Below, one piece after another: positions 18,831-35,180 of a DNA stretch of 64,000 bases. Made by a program: the position numbers and the translations under genes. This stretch comes from Hypomesus transpacificus (Eukaryota > Chordata > Actinopteri > Osmeriformes > Osmeridae). The stretch spans positions 2,204,956 to 2,268,955 of the forward strand of contig NC_061073.1 in the NCBI RefSeq assembly GCF_021917145.1, read 5' to 3'. The notes below the pieces were generated by a model. It had not been told where the DNA came from. It was given only the letters and a program-made list of their open reading frames with translations, and did not search any database. Each line of letters starts with the position of its first letter. The first letter of the stretch is position 1.

Positions 18831-20217
18831 TCCTGGGCCGGACCCACAGAGTACCCTCAGCATTACCAGACAAGACAAGGGAGACCAACACCGACTTTTT
18901 ACACAACTATACATCATCATCAACAGACAGTGAGCTAGAAGAGCTGCAGCTGCCTCTGCTTCCTGTCACCTGACGCAAGGTGCCCACGGATCTACAAAAC
19001 AAACGCACCCAGAGCAGGGAATCACGTCTCGAAAAGGTGACCTAGTACAGGTGAGGATCTTTCGGATAGGCAGGTAATGTCTTTAACCTTCCCCGTGGAG
19101 GGGAGGTTGAGCTGAGACGACAAACTAAAAGCAGTCTGGAGGAAAGGAACCACCAGTGGGAATAAACGTCTTTGGCTAAATGTTTGGCAATGCAACGAAA
19201 CCGAAAGGATGAAGCGTGAGAACGGCGAGGGCCCGAGCGACAGTACCAGATTGTCGCCGATGGACGCCTGCCGGCGTACAGACATATCTAGAGGCAGATA
19301 GACGGCCGGGTTGAGAGACAGGTTGAGAAAGGGGTGGTTTGGAAACAGGGCTTTACAAGTGATGAGAGAAGATGGAAGACGTAGACACACACACACAAAC
19401 ACAAACACACACAGTGCTGTCGGCTCTCCCTTCAATCCTTTGTCATATCAGAGCCTGAACACAACCTCAGACGAAGGGAGACAATGGTCAAGTAGTTTTA
19501 GTGCAAATGGTTAAACCAATGTTTCTATCTTGCCTGAAAAAAAAAAAAAAAACGAAAATGAAAAAAAAGCATGACTCATACATGCCAGGAGCTGGCTTGT
19601 GCTGTGGACTTGGTCATGGCATAGGTGTCTGAACCTGGACGTGTTTTAAGTGTGTGTGTTCATGGTGAATATGCCAAAACCCAGCCCTCGCAGCATGCAA
19701 TACATACAGAGACATACAAGCCAGTATGTGCTTCCACACGCTAAGGAAAAGAACCTCTGGTCATGCGATCCTGTGAGTCAGGCTACATGCGTGGCTGTGT
19801 GTCTGCAGACTGGTCTATTGTGTTGTGTGTTGGTACAGAAGATGAATCAGATGGATCAGCTCATCTCCATGATGTGTGTGTGTGTGTGTGTGTAACATGA
19901 ACATGTGGTGAAAGGATTGGAATCTCAGGATTAATGTAGCAGTATGAGAGTGTGTGTCTTTTATGTAATAAAAGTCTGTAAAATGTCAAGTTAAAGTCAG
20001 TTTAAAAACAGCGATGTGCATGCAGGTTTTCATGAGTGTAAGCAAATGTAGGTTTGTGTGTGTGTGTGTGTGTGCGCCTGCGTGTGCGTGCATGCGTGCA
20101 CTAGGCATACAAATGTTCATGGATGAAACACTGCCAACATGTGAACTAACAAGTTCTGCTGATGGAGATGATCAGGGCTGGAGGAAGGGGGTCAGGTGGG
20201 GGTTCTGAAGGCCCTAG

Positions 20218-20545
20218 TCCTGGAGGCTCCAGTTGGGTTGATGTGGTGCTGTTTGGGTCCAGTTGGGTCAGGTGGATGTGGTTCTGTTTGGGTCCAGTTG
20301 GGTCAGGTGGATGTGTTGCTGTTTGGGTCCAGTTGGGTCAGGTGGATGTGGTTCTGGTTGATGTGGTGCTGTTTGGGTCCAGTTGGGTCAGGTGGATGTG
20401 GTTCTGTTTGGGTCCAGTTGGGTCAGGTGGATGTGTTGCTGTTTGGGTCCAGTTGGGTCAGGTGGATGTGGTTCTGGTTGATGTGGTGCTGTTTGGGTCC
20501 AGTTGGGTCAGGTGGATGTGGTTCTGGTTGATGTGGTGCTGTTGG
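20218..20545. repeat. Minisatellite in the phaf1 3' UTR
   Basis: Roughly nine units of 37-39 bp built on GGTCCAGTTGGGTCAGGTGG, with a higher-order period where GTTCTGGTTGATGTGGTGCT is inserted. It ends about 30 bases from the phaf1 stop codon. Confidence 0.93.
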
Positions 20546-20572
20546 GTCCAGCTGGGTTGGCAGTGGTGGTTA

Positions 20573-24790
<4,218 letters not shown>

Positions 24791-25800
24791 CTATCCTGAC
24801 TACAGTCTCCACTTATATCTCAGTACCAACTTCACGGCCTCTAAACAACATCAAGTTGATGTCACAGTACAGAATACTAGTTTACGGACATAAAACACCA
24901 CAGATTCACCAAACGCCCTGAACTGCACAACCAGTGTAAACGTGATTTCCACACAACAGCTTACTTAACCCATTACAGTTAATGTCACCATGCTCATGGA
25001 CAAGTGATCTTTACTGACATAGCCAACTTTGCTAGCAAGCTAAGCTGGTCTGCTAATAAAAGGATTGCGTCACGAACTTGAAACACAAAGGGAATATCTA
25101 GCTATATGTCCCATTCAACGTGACAGAGTTAGCTACAGGGTATTAGACATCAGTCAAATGAACAAATACAATGGCTGGACACATTTGTTGCTGGCTTCTT
25201 AACTATATTTAAAAAATCCCACAACTTGACATCACCAGACTCCGGCTTCAACAACCTGCAACTGCTCTGATTAGCCACTAAGACTGACAAGCAACTGACA
25301 GTCTAATATTTATGTTAGCCAGCTCACGTACTTTTTTAGGTCAATAACAAACACAAACCTTCTCTTCTGACAACACTTATTGTCTGTGACCTGTAGCTAG
25401 CTATGAATACCGTCTGTATGGAAGCCTTTCCAGTAACGTTAGCAGATAGTGACATGAACATTCAAGCACAATTTGAATGAATTAAACATCTCTTCAAAAT
25501 GAAGAATAATCCTATACTTGGCAAGTCGTCACTGCATGATAAACAAAGTACTTCCAAGGCCCGTTAGTTAACGCCAGTTACTAGCTACGCTACGTTGGCA
25601 GGCTAGGTCTGTGTCGTTGACGTTGGTGTTTTTCTTTCTTCCCGAGCTTTCAAGCTACCTTGCTAGCAAAGATATAATATAATGTAACAGTTAGCTAATA
25701 TTTATAGCCTCACTATTAAGACAATGTCGACTGAATTCCTCTTAGTTTTAAGTGTCTTCAGTATCATTTGAAGATAAAGGACTAGCTTGGACACTCACTG

Positions 25801-25900
25801 AGCAAACAACGGCAACTTCCATCAAAACAACCAGCATCAGCTGATAATTGTACTTCCTGTGCGGCGCAGACTGGACCGTGTGGACTGAAGCGGAGGTGTT
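25801..25900 (-). promoter_or_regulatory. Probable non-coding first exon and promoter of phaf1
   Basis: On the minus strand a good donor (GCTCA|GTGAGTGT) ends at 25800, preceded by a GC-richer stretch with AACTTCCATC and a CGGAAGT-like gcacaggaagtac motif. This fits the non-coding first exon of phaf1, about 1.1 kb upstream of its start codon. The intervening 24716-25800 shows no coding sequence. Inference from the splice signal and position. Confidence 0.45.
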
Positions 25901-28543
25901 CCGTCAGGATAGGCGTTCTTTACTGCGCGGTAGGCGTTCCTCTCTCTTCAACAATGTAGTCACTTAAATCTATTTTTATAGCGCAATTCTATATATGATA
26001 AGTTGTTTGTCAAGTGGTTGCAAATTGAAAGGTCATAGTCATTGTGTTGCAGTAGTTTTTAAGCTGGAAGGGGAAAGTGAAAAAAGTTAACTGTACAAGG
26101 TCTCGCATACCAGTGGGTGAGCAAACAGACATCTGCAAAAAATAAAAAATAGCCGAACAATAAGTCTTCTTTTTGCTTTCCAATGTTGAATTGTGGTCAA
26201 TCTATGCACTGATCTAGTTTAACTCATTGTAAATCACTGTGAATAAAAACATTTGATATTGTTTTCCAAATAATTTTGTGTTGGTTTTAGACCATCTGCT
26301 CGAGTGCAAAGCGTTTAAGTATGAAATGTGTTCTCAGCGGTCTGATGGTAAGACCTAATCTCAACTATGTTTACGTTGAACAGCTACATACAACAAACAC
26401 AAATTATATGAGAAGTAATAATGACACAGCCAAGTACAAGGATTCTTACAAGTTTATGCTGCAAAATGTAAAATATAACATTTCAGATTGTAATCCCCCA
26501 TTTTGAAATAAAAGCAAAACCGTAAAACAGAGAAAAAGAAAAACTCAAGATATCCTGGAAAATCTCTGAGGCAGGCGGTCAAACAGAAACACATAATTCT
26601 TCATAGTCAAATGAAAACTATAGAAAGTGTCAACCTGTATCAATAACTTAAACAAATAAGAAAATAAACCATTTAATTAAAAAAATGAAATGTGTAGCAA
26701 ACATGCATTGGGTGTGTAACTCGCCTTAATGCCAGCATTAAGAGAAGGGAAGGCAATGGGCACTAGCTACAGTAAGGAAACAGGAAGTACATGGATAGCA
26801 TAGGCCTCTAGATTGGCTACACGGATAAAGTAGTATACAGAAGGAAGTTAATGGTACCACTTAAATATGGAGAGACCAATAAATATGAACAAAGCTAGAG
26901 TACCAGAGAGCACACAGCTCAGCCCTTGAAACTACAGGGCACAGGACACCAGGAATGAGAACACGTACAAAAGGACGGTTACTAATTTGGTTCTGGTCAG
27001 GGTGACTTTACCACTGATAGGTGTCTAACTTGTATGCAACTCACTCACAAATGTCTGATACCACATGCTGTTTGAGATCAATAACTTAACCTTCCGGTCT
27101 CCTTCACAATGACTCACCACCTTTCCAGAATCGACTTGCCCTGCCTCACCCCTCCCTTCCCCATCTCCACCCTGTTCCTCTCTGAAGTCACCTGCTGCTT
27201 CCATCCCCCTCCCCTACATCTCCATCCCTGACCTGCTCAACACCCAACCACCTGCTGGCTACTGCTACCACTCCATAACTATTATAGTTACCTCCTCCAC
27301 CTTCTCCCCATCTCACCATCTCCACCTCCAACTACAGTCAAAACAGGGCTGATGTTGTAAATGGACCGCAGTAACTACGCCCAACTCCTGCAGTAACTAC
27401 ATCCAACTCCTGTTAGTATTCCTAACAGATACTCGCCCCCCTTTTCTAAACTGATCCCAGACCCAAGTAATCAAATACTGATTAACTTGATGATCATTCA
27501 GCTACAACACAGGTTGAGTTAACAAGACTAAAGCGAGGATTTTTCTTCTGCTGACACATAACTGGGGACTAATCTTAACAAGCAAACCGTTACATCTGTA
27601 GTTGTGTGCGGTGCTCTGTGACCATATGTGGATGCAGACAAACCAACAAAGAAAAGAGTCTGTCTGCCTCAAGTGACTCCTGTCCCCAGGAAGAGCACAA
27701 CCGTGTACATTTGTATCTGCACCCAGTAGAGACAGGTCATACAAAAGTAAACATGATGACTTTTACACAAACAATCCATACAATTACAATAGTGCCAAAT
27801 ACATTTTACAGTGCGTCATTGGTAAGAATGAACGGGGTGATTCATCTGATGTTGCAATTTCCGAAACTCAAAGGCTAGTAATTGTACACTTACATCTCTG
27901 GTGTGTTGACTGTTGATATAAGGTTGGATTGAAGTAAAATATAATAAAAATAGAACAAAATGGATACTTGTTTGAGAGGTTAGAAACACAGAGTACAAAA
28001 TTTAAAAAGACTACATGGATGTCTACAAGGACTAAACTTATGGATAATACAAAAATGCACTACATTACGCAATCCCTTCTTCGTGACCCCCTCTCTGCTC
28101 GTGGACATGGTATGGCCCAGTTATCCCTGACCTCAAAGCACTATAGAAGAAGAGAGCTGTGGATGCTGCTTGCATAGGGGAGCAACAGTTAAGCTAGCTT
28201 GGCGCTTCAGTTCATGCAAACAGACAACGTGGGCACTAAACTGAATTGATCACATAGTGCAAACCCCCCTGGAAGACAAATTTGGATTGATCACCTTAAA
28301 AAACGAAACAAATACACAACAAAACTACCCCCCACCCCTACCCACCCCCGTAATTTAGACTTTGGTCTCTCCAGGTGACAGCCAGGAAGCAGTATGGGGT
28401 GGGGGGGGATGTTAGGCCAGGGACTATTACCATGTGTGTTCAGGAGAGTCGCCATCTACAAACCTTTAATCAGTTGACTCTTCTGAACACACCCCAATGT
28501 CCCTGACCCCTGACGCACCTTCTCCCCCTTCCTCCCCTCGATC
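25901..28543. other. Spacer and probable cbfb 3' UTR
   Basis: No coding exon. The right part should be the 3' UTR of cbfb (minus strand). A minus-strand ATTAAA near 26673-26678 is a possible 3' end, giving a UTR of about 1.9 kb. No repeat family was recognised. Confidence 0.4.
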
Positions 28544-30630
28544 TTAGCGCATCTTGTGGTCATCAGCGTTGGCCATGTTGGAGCCAGAGCTGTCGTGCTG
28601 CCTTCTGGGCTGGGGAGGAGGGAGAGAGGAAGAGGGAAAGAGAGGGAAGAAGAGAGAGACAAGGGGGAGACGAGGAGGGAGGGAGGGGAGAAGGGAGAGA
28701 AGAAAGTTTGAATGAGGGAAAAGAGAGAAAGAGAAAGAAGAGAGTGGGTGGAGGGAGAACAGAAGGGGGAAGCAAAGAGAGAAAACAGGTTGAATATAAT
28801 TCATGTCGAAATATGCGTATATTCTGTGGAGTCTAAATATTATTATCATGTTTTTTTCCACAGGTAGGCAACAGTGACAAAAGAACGATGTTGCCCACTA
28901 GAGAGCGACAGAGAGCTGTCCTGGGCAGCAGGATATAAACAGCTGTAGTTATTCTGGGTTGAGAGGCAGACAGCCATTAGACAGGAGGGAAGTCTTCAAC
29001 ATAACACACTTTATAAATACTGGATGACTGGCCTGTTTGTCACAGATACCTCTGTTTATGTGTCTGCATCTAAATCTCTCTCACACACACACACAGAGAC
29101 AGAGACAGACTGCCAGGCAGACAGACACAGATAGATGGATCTGAGAACAAGTTGCTCAGCTTAAATGGCATGTAGTCGTCATCCATGTGATTCATCATAA
29201 TAGCAGCTTCGAGGTCTGCGATGCCGTTGTCGTCTAGCCAACTCACACAAGACACACTAGTACGAGCCATTCCATACGAGTCTCAAACAGAACTGAGGTC
29301 ATGCTTAGGCACACGCACACACAAGCACAAACACACGCACACAAGCACAAACCTAACACAAGCCCAAACACATACATGCATGCATGCACATACACCCAGG
29401 AACACCCAGGGACAGTGGTTCCGTACCCTTGAGTTGGACTGAGGTCATCCTGTCGCATGTAAGAAACAAATGAACGCAGCAGGGACAACTCTGAAGACCC
29501 CCACACACACGACACAAGAGTGGAACGTGCTATGACCAAGCACTACAGTTACAGCAAGGTCTGGTCCAGATTCAGGACAGAGGCGTTCTGTCAAGGACCA
29601 CGCCCCGGCCTGTGTTGGATCATGGGTCATGGTTCTGACAGGAAGGCCTTAGTATTGATCCTGCTGTCAGAGGCTGCTTCTTGGCCTACTCTGGCTGCTA
29701 GCTACAGTAAACCACAGGTCAATACAGCAGACATCAGGCAGGCCAGACTTTGGGGGAGGGGGAGGAGGGGTACAGATCAATACTAATGAGATATTACTCA
29801 TTTCACTACCAGGACATAGCTCCTGTATGCAGCGTAATGACAAAAAATGACCACCATTTTCTTCTCCATCCATCTCTCCTCCATCCATCATCCGTCACCA
29901 TCTGCTCTGAGCAGACTAGCATACATAACAGGACACACACACACACACACACACTGAACTGGCGATGACCACTTGGTTGGATTAGGCTGCGAATACTGAA
30001 CTTTAATAGCAGGGGAGCAGACCCTTCAGGAATCCTGCCTTCTACAGACAGACTATACTGATGGTCCCCACTACAACTAGACTGACATACTGAGTGTCAG
30101 TTATAAGTGTGAGTGTGTGTGTGTGTGTGTGATGAAAGCATGTTTAGACTACAGAAATACCTCGCGTGAGACTAGCTATAATCTACTGTCTGGAGTATTA
30201 TTAATAATAATAATAATAATACATTTCATTAGTAATGCTCCTTTCTTGTACTCAAAGCGCTAGCATTGTAAAACAGCAAATGCCTGTGTGAATGGAGATG
30301 TTCCTCCTATGCCATCGTCCCTCTCTGCTGTAGGGGACTGGAACTGCCATGGAAAAGCAGTCACAACTTAGGAGAATAATGACAGGGTTTCAAGTTACCG
30401 CCACAGTCCCTGCGTGTGTGCGTTCAAATGGATGGACACGGACACACGAACACACGCGCACACGCTGTTTGAGGAACATATCCCACTGGCCTCTTGTCAA
30501 ATGCATCTGAGTGTGAGAAGATTCAAAGCAGTGCCTGAAGCCTCGTGACAGCATTGCCTTACTGATATACATCGAAAAGAAGGTCTTTCTTCCCTAGAGA
30601 GCTGCAGGGGATATGTATCTTTTCTTTCTT

Positions 30631-30696
<66 letters not shown>

Positions 30697-30700
30697 TCTA

Positions 30701-30788
<88 letters not shown>

Positions 30789-31185
30789 CCCCCCCTCTGT
30801 CTGGATCATGTGCCACCAAAATGGCCAGATCTGTCCCAGCAGTCTTTGCTGTGCTGCTCCAGGGTAGAAGAGAAGAGAAGGGAGAGGAGGAGGGGAAGGG
30901 AGGAGAGCAAGGGAGGGGAGAGAGGGGGAGGAGACGATGGGAGGAGCGGAGAGGAGACAAGAGGAGGGGAGGAGAATGAAGAGAGGAGAGGAAAAGGGTA
31001 TGTCATGTAGACCAGGGAGCTTTCCCACATCTCTATTATGGAATCCATCCCACATATACAGTTACAGTAACTCTCTTATAATGATTTCTCTTTCTGTTAC
31101 CATGCATGCACTGGCAAACATGCACATGCCTTCTGGTAGACTTTCATTTACCAACACTAACACATATTCACACAAATGCAGACGT

Positions 31186-31216
<31 letters not shown>

Positions 31217-32308
31217 CATGCCCGTTCACACACATATGGTTTAGTGCATGACAGGGTGATATAGAGAAGAAGACAGACCCTGGTTGGAGAGTGTGTCATC
31301 AGTCCCAGATTTTTGATGCCACAGGGTCCTAAAAAAACACAATTTGGTTTTCATCTTAGAGTCAATCAGAGAATAGTCAGTAATAATGGTTATTCTTTCA
31401 AAATCATGGACAGACTGTTCATGCACTAAACCCAGATAACAAAAGCACAAAGAACCTCACACTCAACCACGCAAGACGCCCAGCCCCCAACAGTTATATT
31501 ATCTTGTCTTATAGACATATCTAGCCCCCAAGGCCCAGCCCAAAGTGACCACAGACCCAGAACACAGTCCCAGCTCATGCTCTGGGACCTCCCCAGCCGC
31601 CCTGTATCCTGGCCCAACCCCAAGCTTACGTGAAACAGAAAACAGCTTCAGCCCTGGGTACACAAGCCTTCCCTGACCCCCTCCGCCCCAAACCCTCCAT
31701 CCCAGCCAGGGAGTCTCACCTCCAGGTCCTCCCGGTGAGAGCGGTCCCGGTCCTCAAAGTCTCTGGTTCTCCTCCGGGCCTCCTCAAACGCGGCCTGGGC
31801 CAGGGCATCCTCATGCTGAACAAACACGGCAGAGAGAACGGCAGGTCAGTCTTCTTTTCTTTTCTTTAACCAGATATACTGTTTAGTACTGTGCAAAAGT
31901 GTTTTGCACAGGAACTTTCATTTAAATATCAATATTTGTTCTTCTGTATTAGTGCGGCAGTATAAAAGTGCAATGCTGAGAAAAACGTTGTTTAGTCTTT
32001 TCATTTCATTCTTTCTGAAAGCATTTGAGCTTTTCTTTAAAAAAAGACTTTGACACAGCACTGTATATAACATAGATATATTTAACTCGTATTTACCCAG
32101 ACAAGTCAACGGAGAACCTCGTGTAACAGTGACGAGCGGACCTTGTGCAGAGGTTTCTGAAGGTGTGCTTGTGAGAGCGTGCGGTCCTTACCTGTGCTCT
32201 CTCGTCGTCGTACTCCAGACAGCCCATCCCGTCCAGCCGCTGCAGGTCAATCCAGCCCCGCCAGATGACGCACACTCCGTTCAGGATCATAGGAGCCTTC
32301 AGGTAAAC
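28544..32308 (-). CDS. cbfb: Core-binding factor subunit beta, 3' exons (partial)
   Basis: Three coding exons on the minus strand: 32192-32308 (VYLKAPMILNGVCVIWRGWI, then DLQRLDGMGCLEYDDERAQ), 31720-31815 (HEDALAQAAFEEARRRTRDF onward) and the terminal exon 28544-28609 ending NMANADDHKMR with stop at 28546. Phases are 0 throughout. CBF-beta binds RUNX proteins and raises their DNA affinity in the nucleus. The visible exons cover the end of the RUNX-binding domain and the C-terminal tail, matching the long human isoform ending DDLKLR. The first three coding exons (about 93 residues from MPRVVPDQRSKFENEEFF in human) are absent between 32309 and the N gap, so they probably lie in the gap. The last intron (28610-31719) ends in a pyrimidine tract of about 170 bases on the coding strand. 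Neighbour phaf1 agrees with human 16q22.1. Confidence 0.95.
28615..28790 (-). repeat. Extended polypyrimidine tract before the last cbfb exon
   Basis: Nearly pure C/T on the minus strand for about 170 bases, ending at the acceptor TCCTCCCCAG of the terminal exon. It is degenerate purine/pyrimidine sequence, not a clean tandem repeat. Confidence 0.75.
30638..30797. repeat. (CT)n microsatellite in the cbfb intron
   Basis: About 150 bases of CT repeat with few interruptions, followed by a C run. Translated frames across it are only Ser-Leu or Arg-Glu repeats. Confidence 0.97.
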
Positions 32309-33217
32309 CTGCAGCAGGACACCGCACAGCTCAGAATGCTTCACAGGGTCCACAACCAAAGGCACAGGCCACAAAGGCGTTTGGCCCAGAGTTGAGAGAG
32401 TGTGTGTGTGGTGTGCGTGTGTATGTCAGAGGCGTAGTTTTGTTTTTGAATGTGGGTGGGACACTTATTTTTAATAACTGTCAAATGGAATTTCTTAATA
32501 AAAGTGGGTGAGGGGGCTGATTTTCAATTTTCAAAAAGTGTAATGTACAGGAGGAGGAGGAGGAAAAGAAAAGGAGAGGCGATTTAATAAGAGAGTCCAT
32601 GGTTCCACCTCTGGTTAGTGTGAAAAGCTAAACCGTGGTGTGCCGTATAGTGTCTGTCCTACGCATGCCTGAACACACACACTGACTTCGATATGAAAGA
32701 AGTGGTGGTTAAACATCTGTTACAGTTCGGGGCTGGCAGGGAGAGAGAGAGAGAGAGAGAGGGGCCTGTGCGATATCCTCTCCAACCTAAACAAGGACAT
32801 GCTTCTGTTCACTCACAGAGAAAATTCCTCTGTGACTCTCTTCCTTCCTCCAACCAAACCACTAGCCTTACTAGCTACTAGCCTTACTAGCCACTAGCCT
32901 TACTAGCCACTAGCCTAACCGAGCAACTAACTTTTCCAGTACATCAGTGCTTCTGATCATTGATAGAGCTTGGCTACCCAGGTTTAAACCACTAGAATTG
33001 GAGTGTTTTAATACATTTACTTTAAGTATGTCGTTTCCCATGTCCAGCCCGTTCCAACCTAAACACTGCAGGCTGAAACAGACCTCCCCGCCATCAATAA
33101 CAGTTACCCAGACTCCTCTGCTTTCTCATAAGGAATATTCATTAGCTCAGGGGGCTAAACTCACAGTTTTGGTTGTTCCAGTGCCAAACAGGCAGATAGA
33201 TGAGAAACTCAACTTCA

Positions 33218-33717
33218 NNNNNNNNNNNNNNNNNNNNNNNNNNNNNNNNNNNNNNNNNNNNNNNNNNNNNNNNNNNNNNNNNNNNNNNNNNNNNNNNNNN
33301 NNNNNNNNNNNNNNNNNNNNNNNNNNNNNNNNNNNNNNNNNNNNNNNNNNNNNNNNNNNNNNNNNNNNNNNNNNNNNNNNNNNNNNNNNNNNNNNNNNNN
33401 NNNNNNNNNNNNNNNNNNNNNNNNNNNNNNNNNNNNNNNNNNNNNNNNNNNNNNNNNNNNNNNNNNNNNNNNNNNNNNNNNNNNNNNNNNNNNNNNNNNN
33501 NNNNNNNNNNNNNNNNNNNNNNNNNNNNNNNNNNNNNNNNNNNNNNNNNNNNNNNNNNNNNNNNNNNNNNNNNNNNNNNNNNNNNNNNNNNNNNNNNNNN
33601 NNNNNNNNNNNNNNNNNNNNNNNNNNNNNNNNNNNNNNNNNNNNNNNNNNNNNNNNNNNNNNNNNNNNNNNNNNNNNNNNNNNNNNNNNNNNNNNNNNNN
33701 NNNNNNNNNNNNNNNNN
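33218..33717. other. Assembly gap of exactly 500 N
   Basis: A round-number placeholder of unknown true size. The 5' exons of cbfb should lie on its left side and the 3' half of the carmil2 gene on its right side, so the missing sequence is probably several kb or more, or the join is wrong. Confidence 0.98.
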
Positions 33718-35141
33718 TCACAGCTGCTAATGTCCAGCTCCAGCCCACTTAGGTGAGGGTTTGTAGCCAGACCCTGCAGCAACAACCTGACAGCAACAAC
33801 AACCACAAACAGCTCACAACAGCACACCCTATCACATCACACCGACTATATATGACATCATGCTACAGTGTATCACAGTGTATCCTCCCTGTAGAGGCGG
33901 ACTCACCGGAGAGCCTGGGCAGGCAGCCTGGTTTGGGACAGACCACAGTACTGCAGTTTCACACACTGACTGAAGAACTCTCTCACACTCCTGGTCACTT
34001 CACGTACCTTCCTGTAGACAAAGAAGCATTCACACACACACACACACAGTCACACACACAAACACACACACAGTCACACGCACACACAGACACACGCACA
34101 CACAGACACAGACACAGTCACACACACATACACACAGTCACACACACACACACAGTCACACACACACACAGTCACACACACACAGTCATACACAGACACA
34201 CAGTCAAACACACATGCACAAACACTTGTGTGATTGATGAGGGTGTGAATGAGGGTAGACGGGTGTGTGGATGTGGCCTGGTGTGAACAGGGTTTCCCAC
34301 CTGTAAGTGAAGGGGTTCCTGGCCAGGTTGATGTGAGCCAGTCTGGAGCAGCAGCCAGCAGATAGAGACACAAACAGCTGGGGGGCAGACAATAATGATG
34401 AGAAGAGAGGAGGAGGAGGACAGGGAGAGGAAGAGAGGACAAAAGGAAGAGAGGAGAGGATGAAAGGAAGAGAGGATGAGATGAGAGACTGTGAGGACAG
34501 GATTAGAGGAACAGAGGAGAGGATGAGTGGAGAGGGTGAGAGGAGAGGGTGAGAGGAGAGGAGAGGGGTGTGGAACAAGCAAAGGAAAGAGGACGAGGTC
34601 CCAGGCGACTCACAGTGTCCAGGGGACAGTCAGTCCCACTCAGGTCCAGGTAGGACACACAGTTGGTCCGAGACAGGAACAGGAACAGACTCTGACGGAC
34701 GACACACACACCAGGTCAGGAGTATACACACACACACACACCAGGTCAGGAGTATACACACACACGGCAAGTCAGGAGTATATACACACACACACGGCAG
34801 GTCAGGAGTATACACACACACACACAGCAGGTCAGGAGTATACACACACACACACACAGCAGGTCAGGAGTATAGACCCGACACACACGCACATGGCAGG
34901 TCAGGAGTATAGACCGACGCACACACACACACACAGCAGGTCAGGAGTATAGACACACTCACACACACACACACACACACAGCAGGTCAGGAGTATACAC
35001 ACACACACACACACAGCAGGTCAGGAGTATAGACACACTCACACACACACACACACAGCAGGTCAGGAGTATACACACACACACACACAGCAGGTCAGGA
35101 GTATACACACACACACACACACACACACAGTAGGTCAGGAT

Positions 35142-35180
<39 letters not shown>

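Noticed and set aside
30559-31055. Arg-Glu and Ser-Leu repeat frames
   Set aside because: They come from the (CT)n microsatellite in the cbfb intron and have no independent coding signal.
32947-33827. Open frames spanning the N gap
   Set aside because: They are open only because N codons cannot be stops. Only the carmil2 exon at 33718-33786 is supported.
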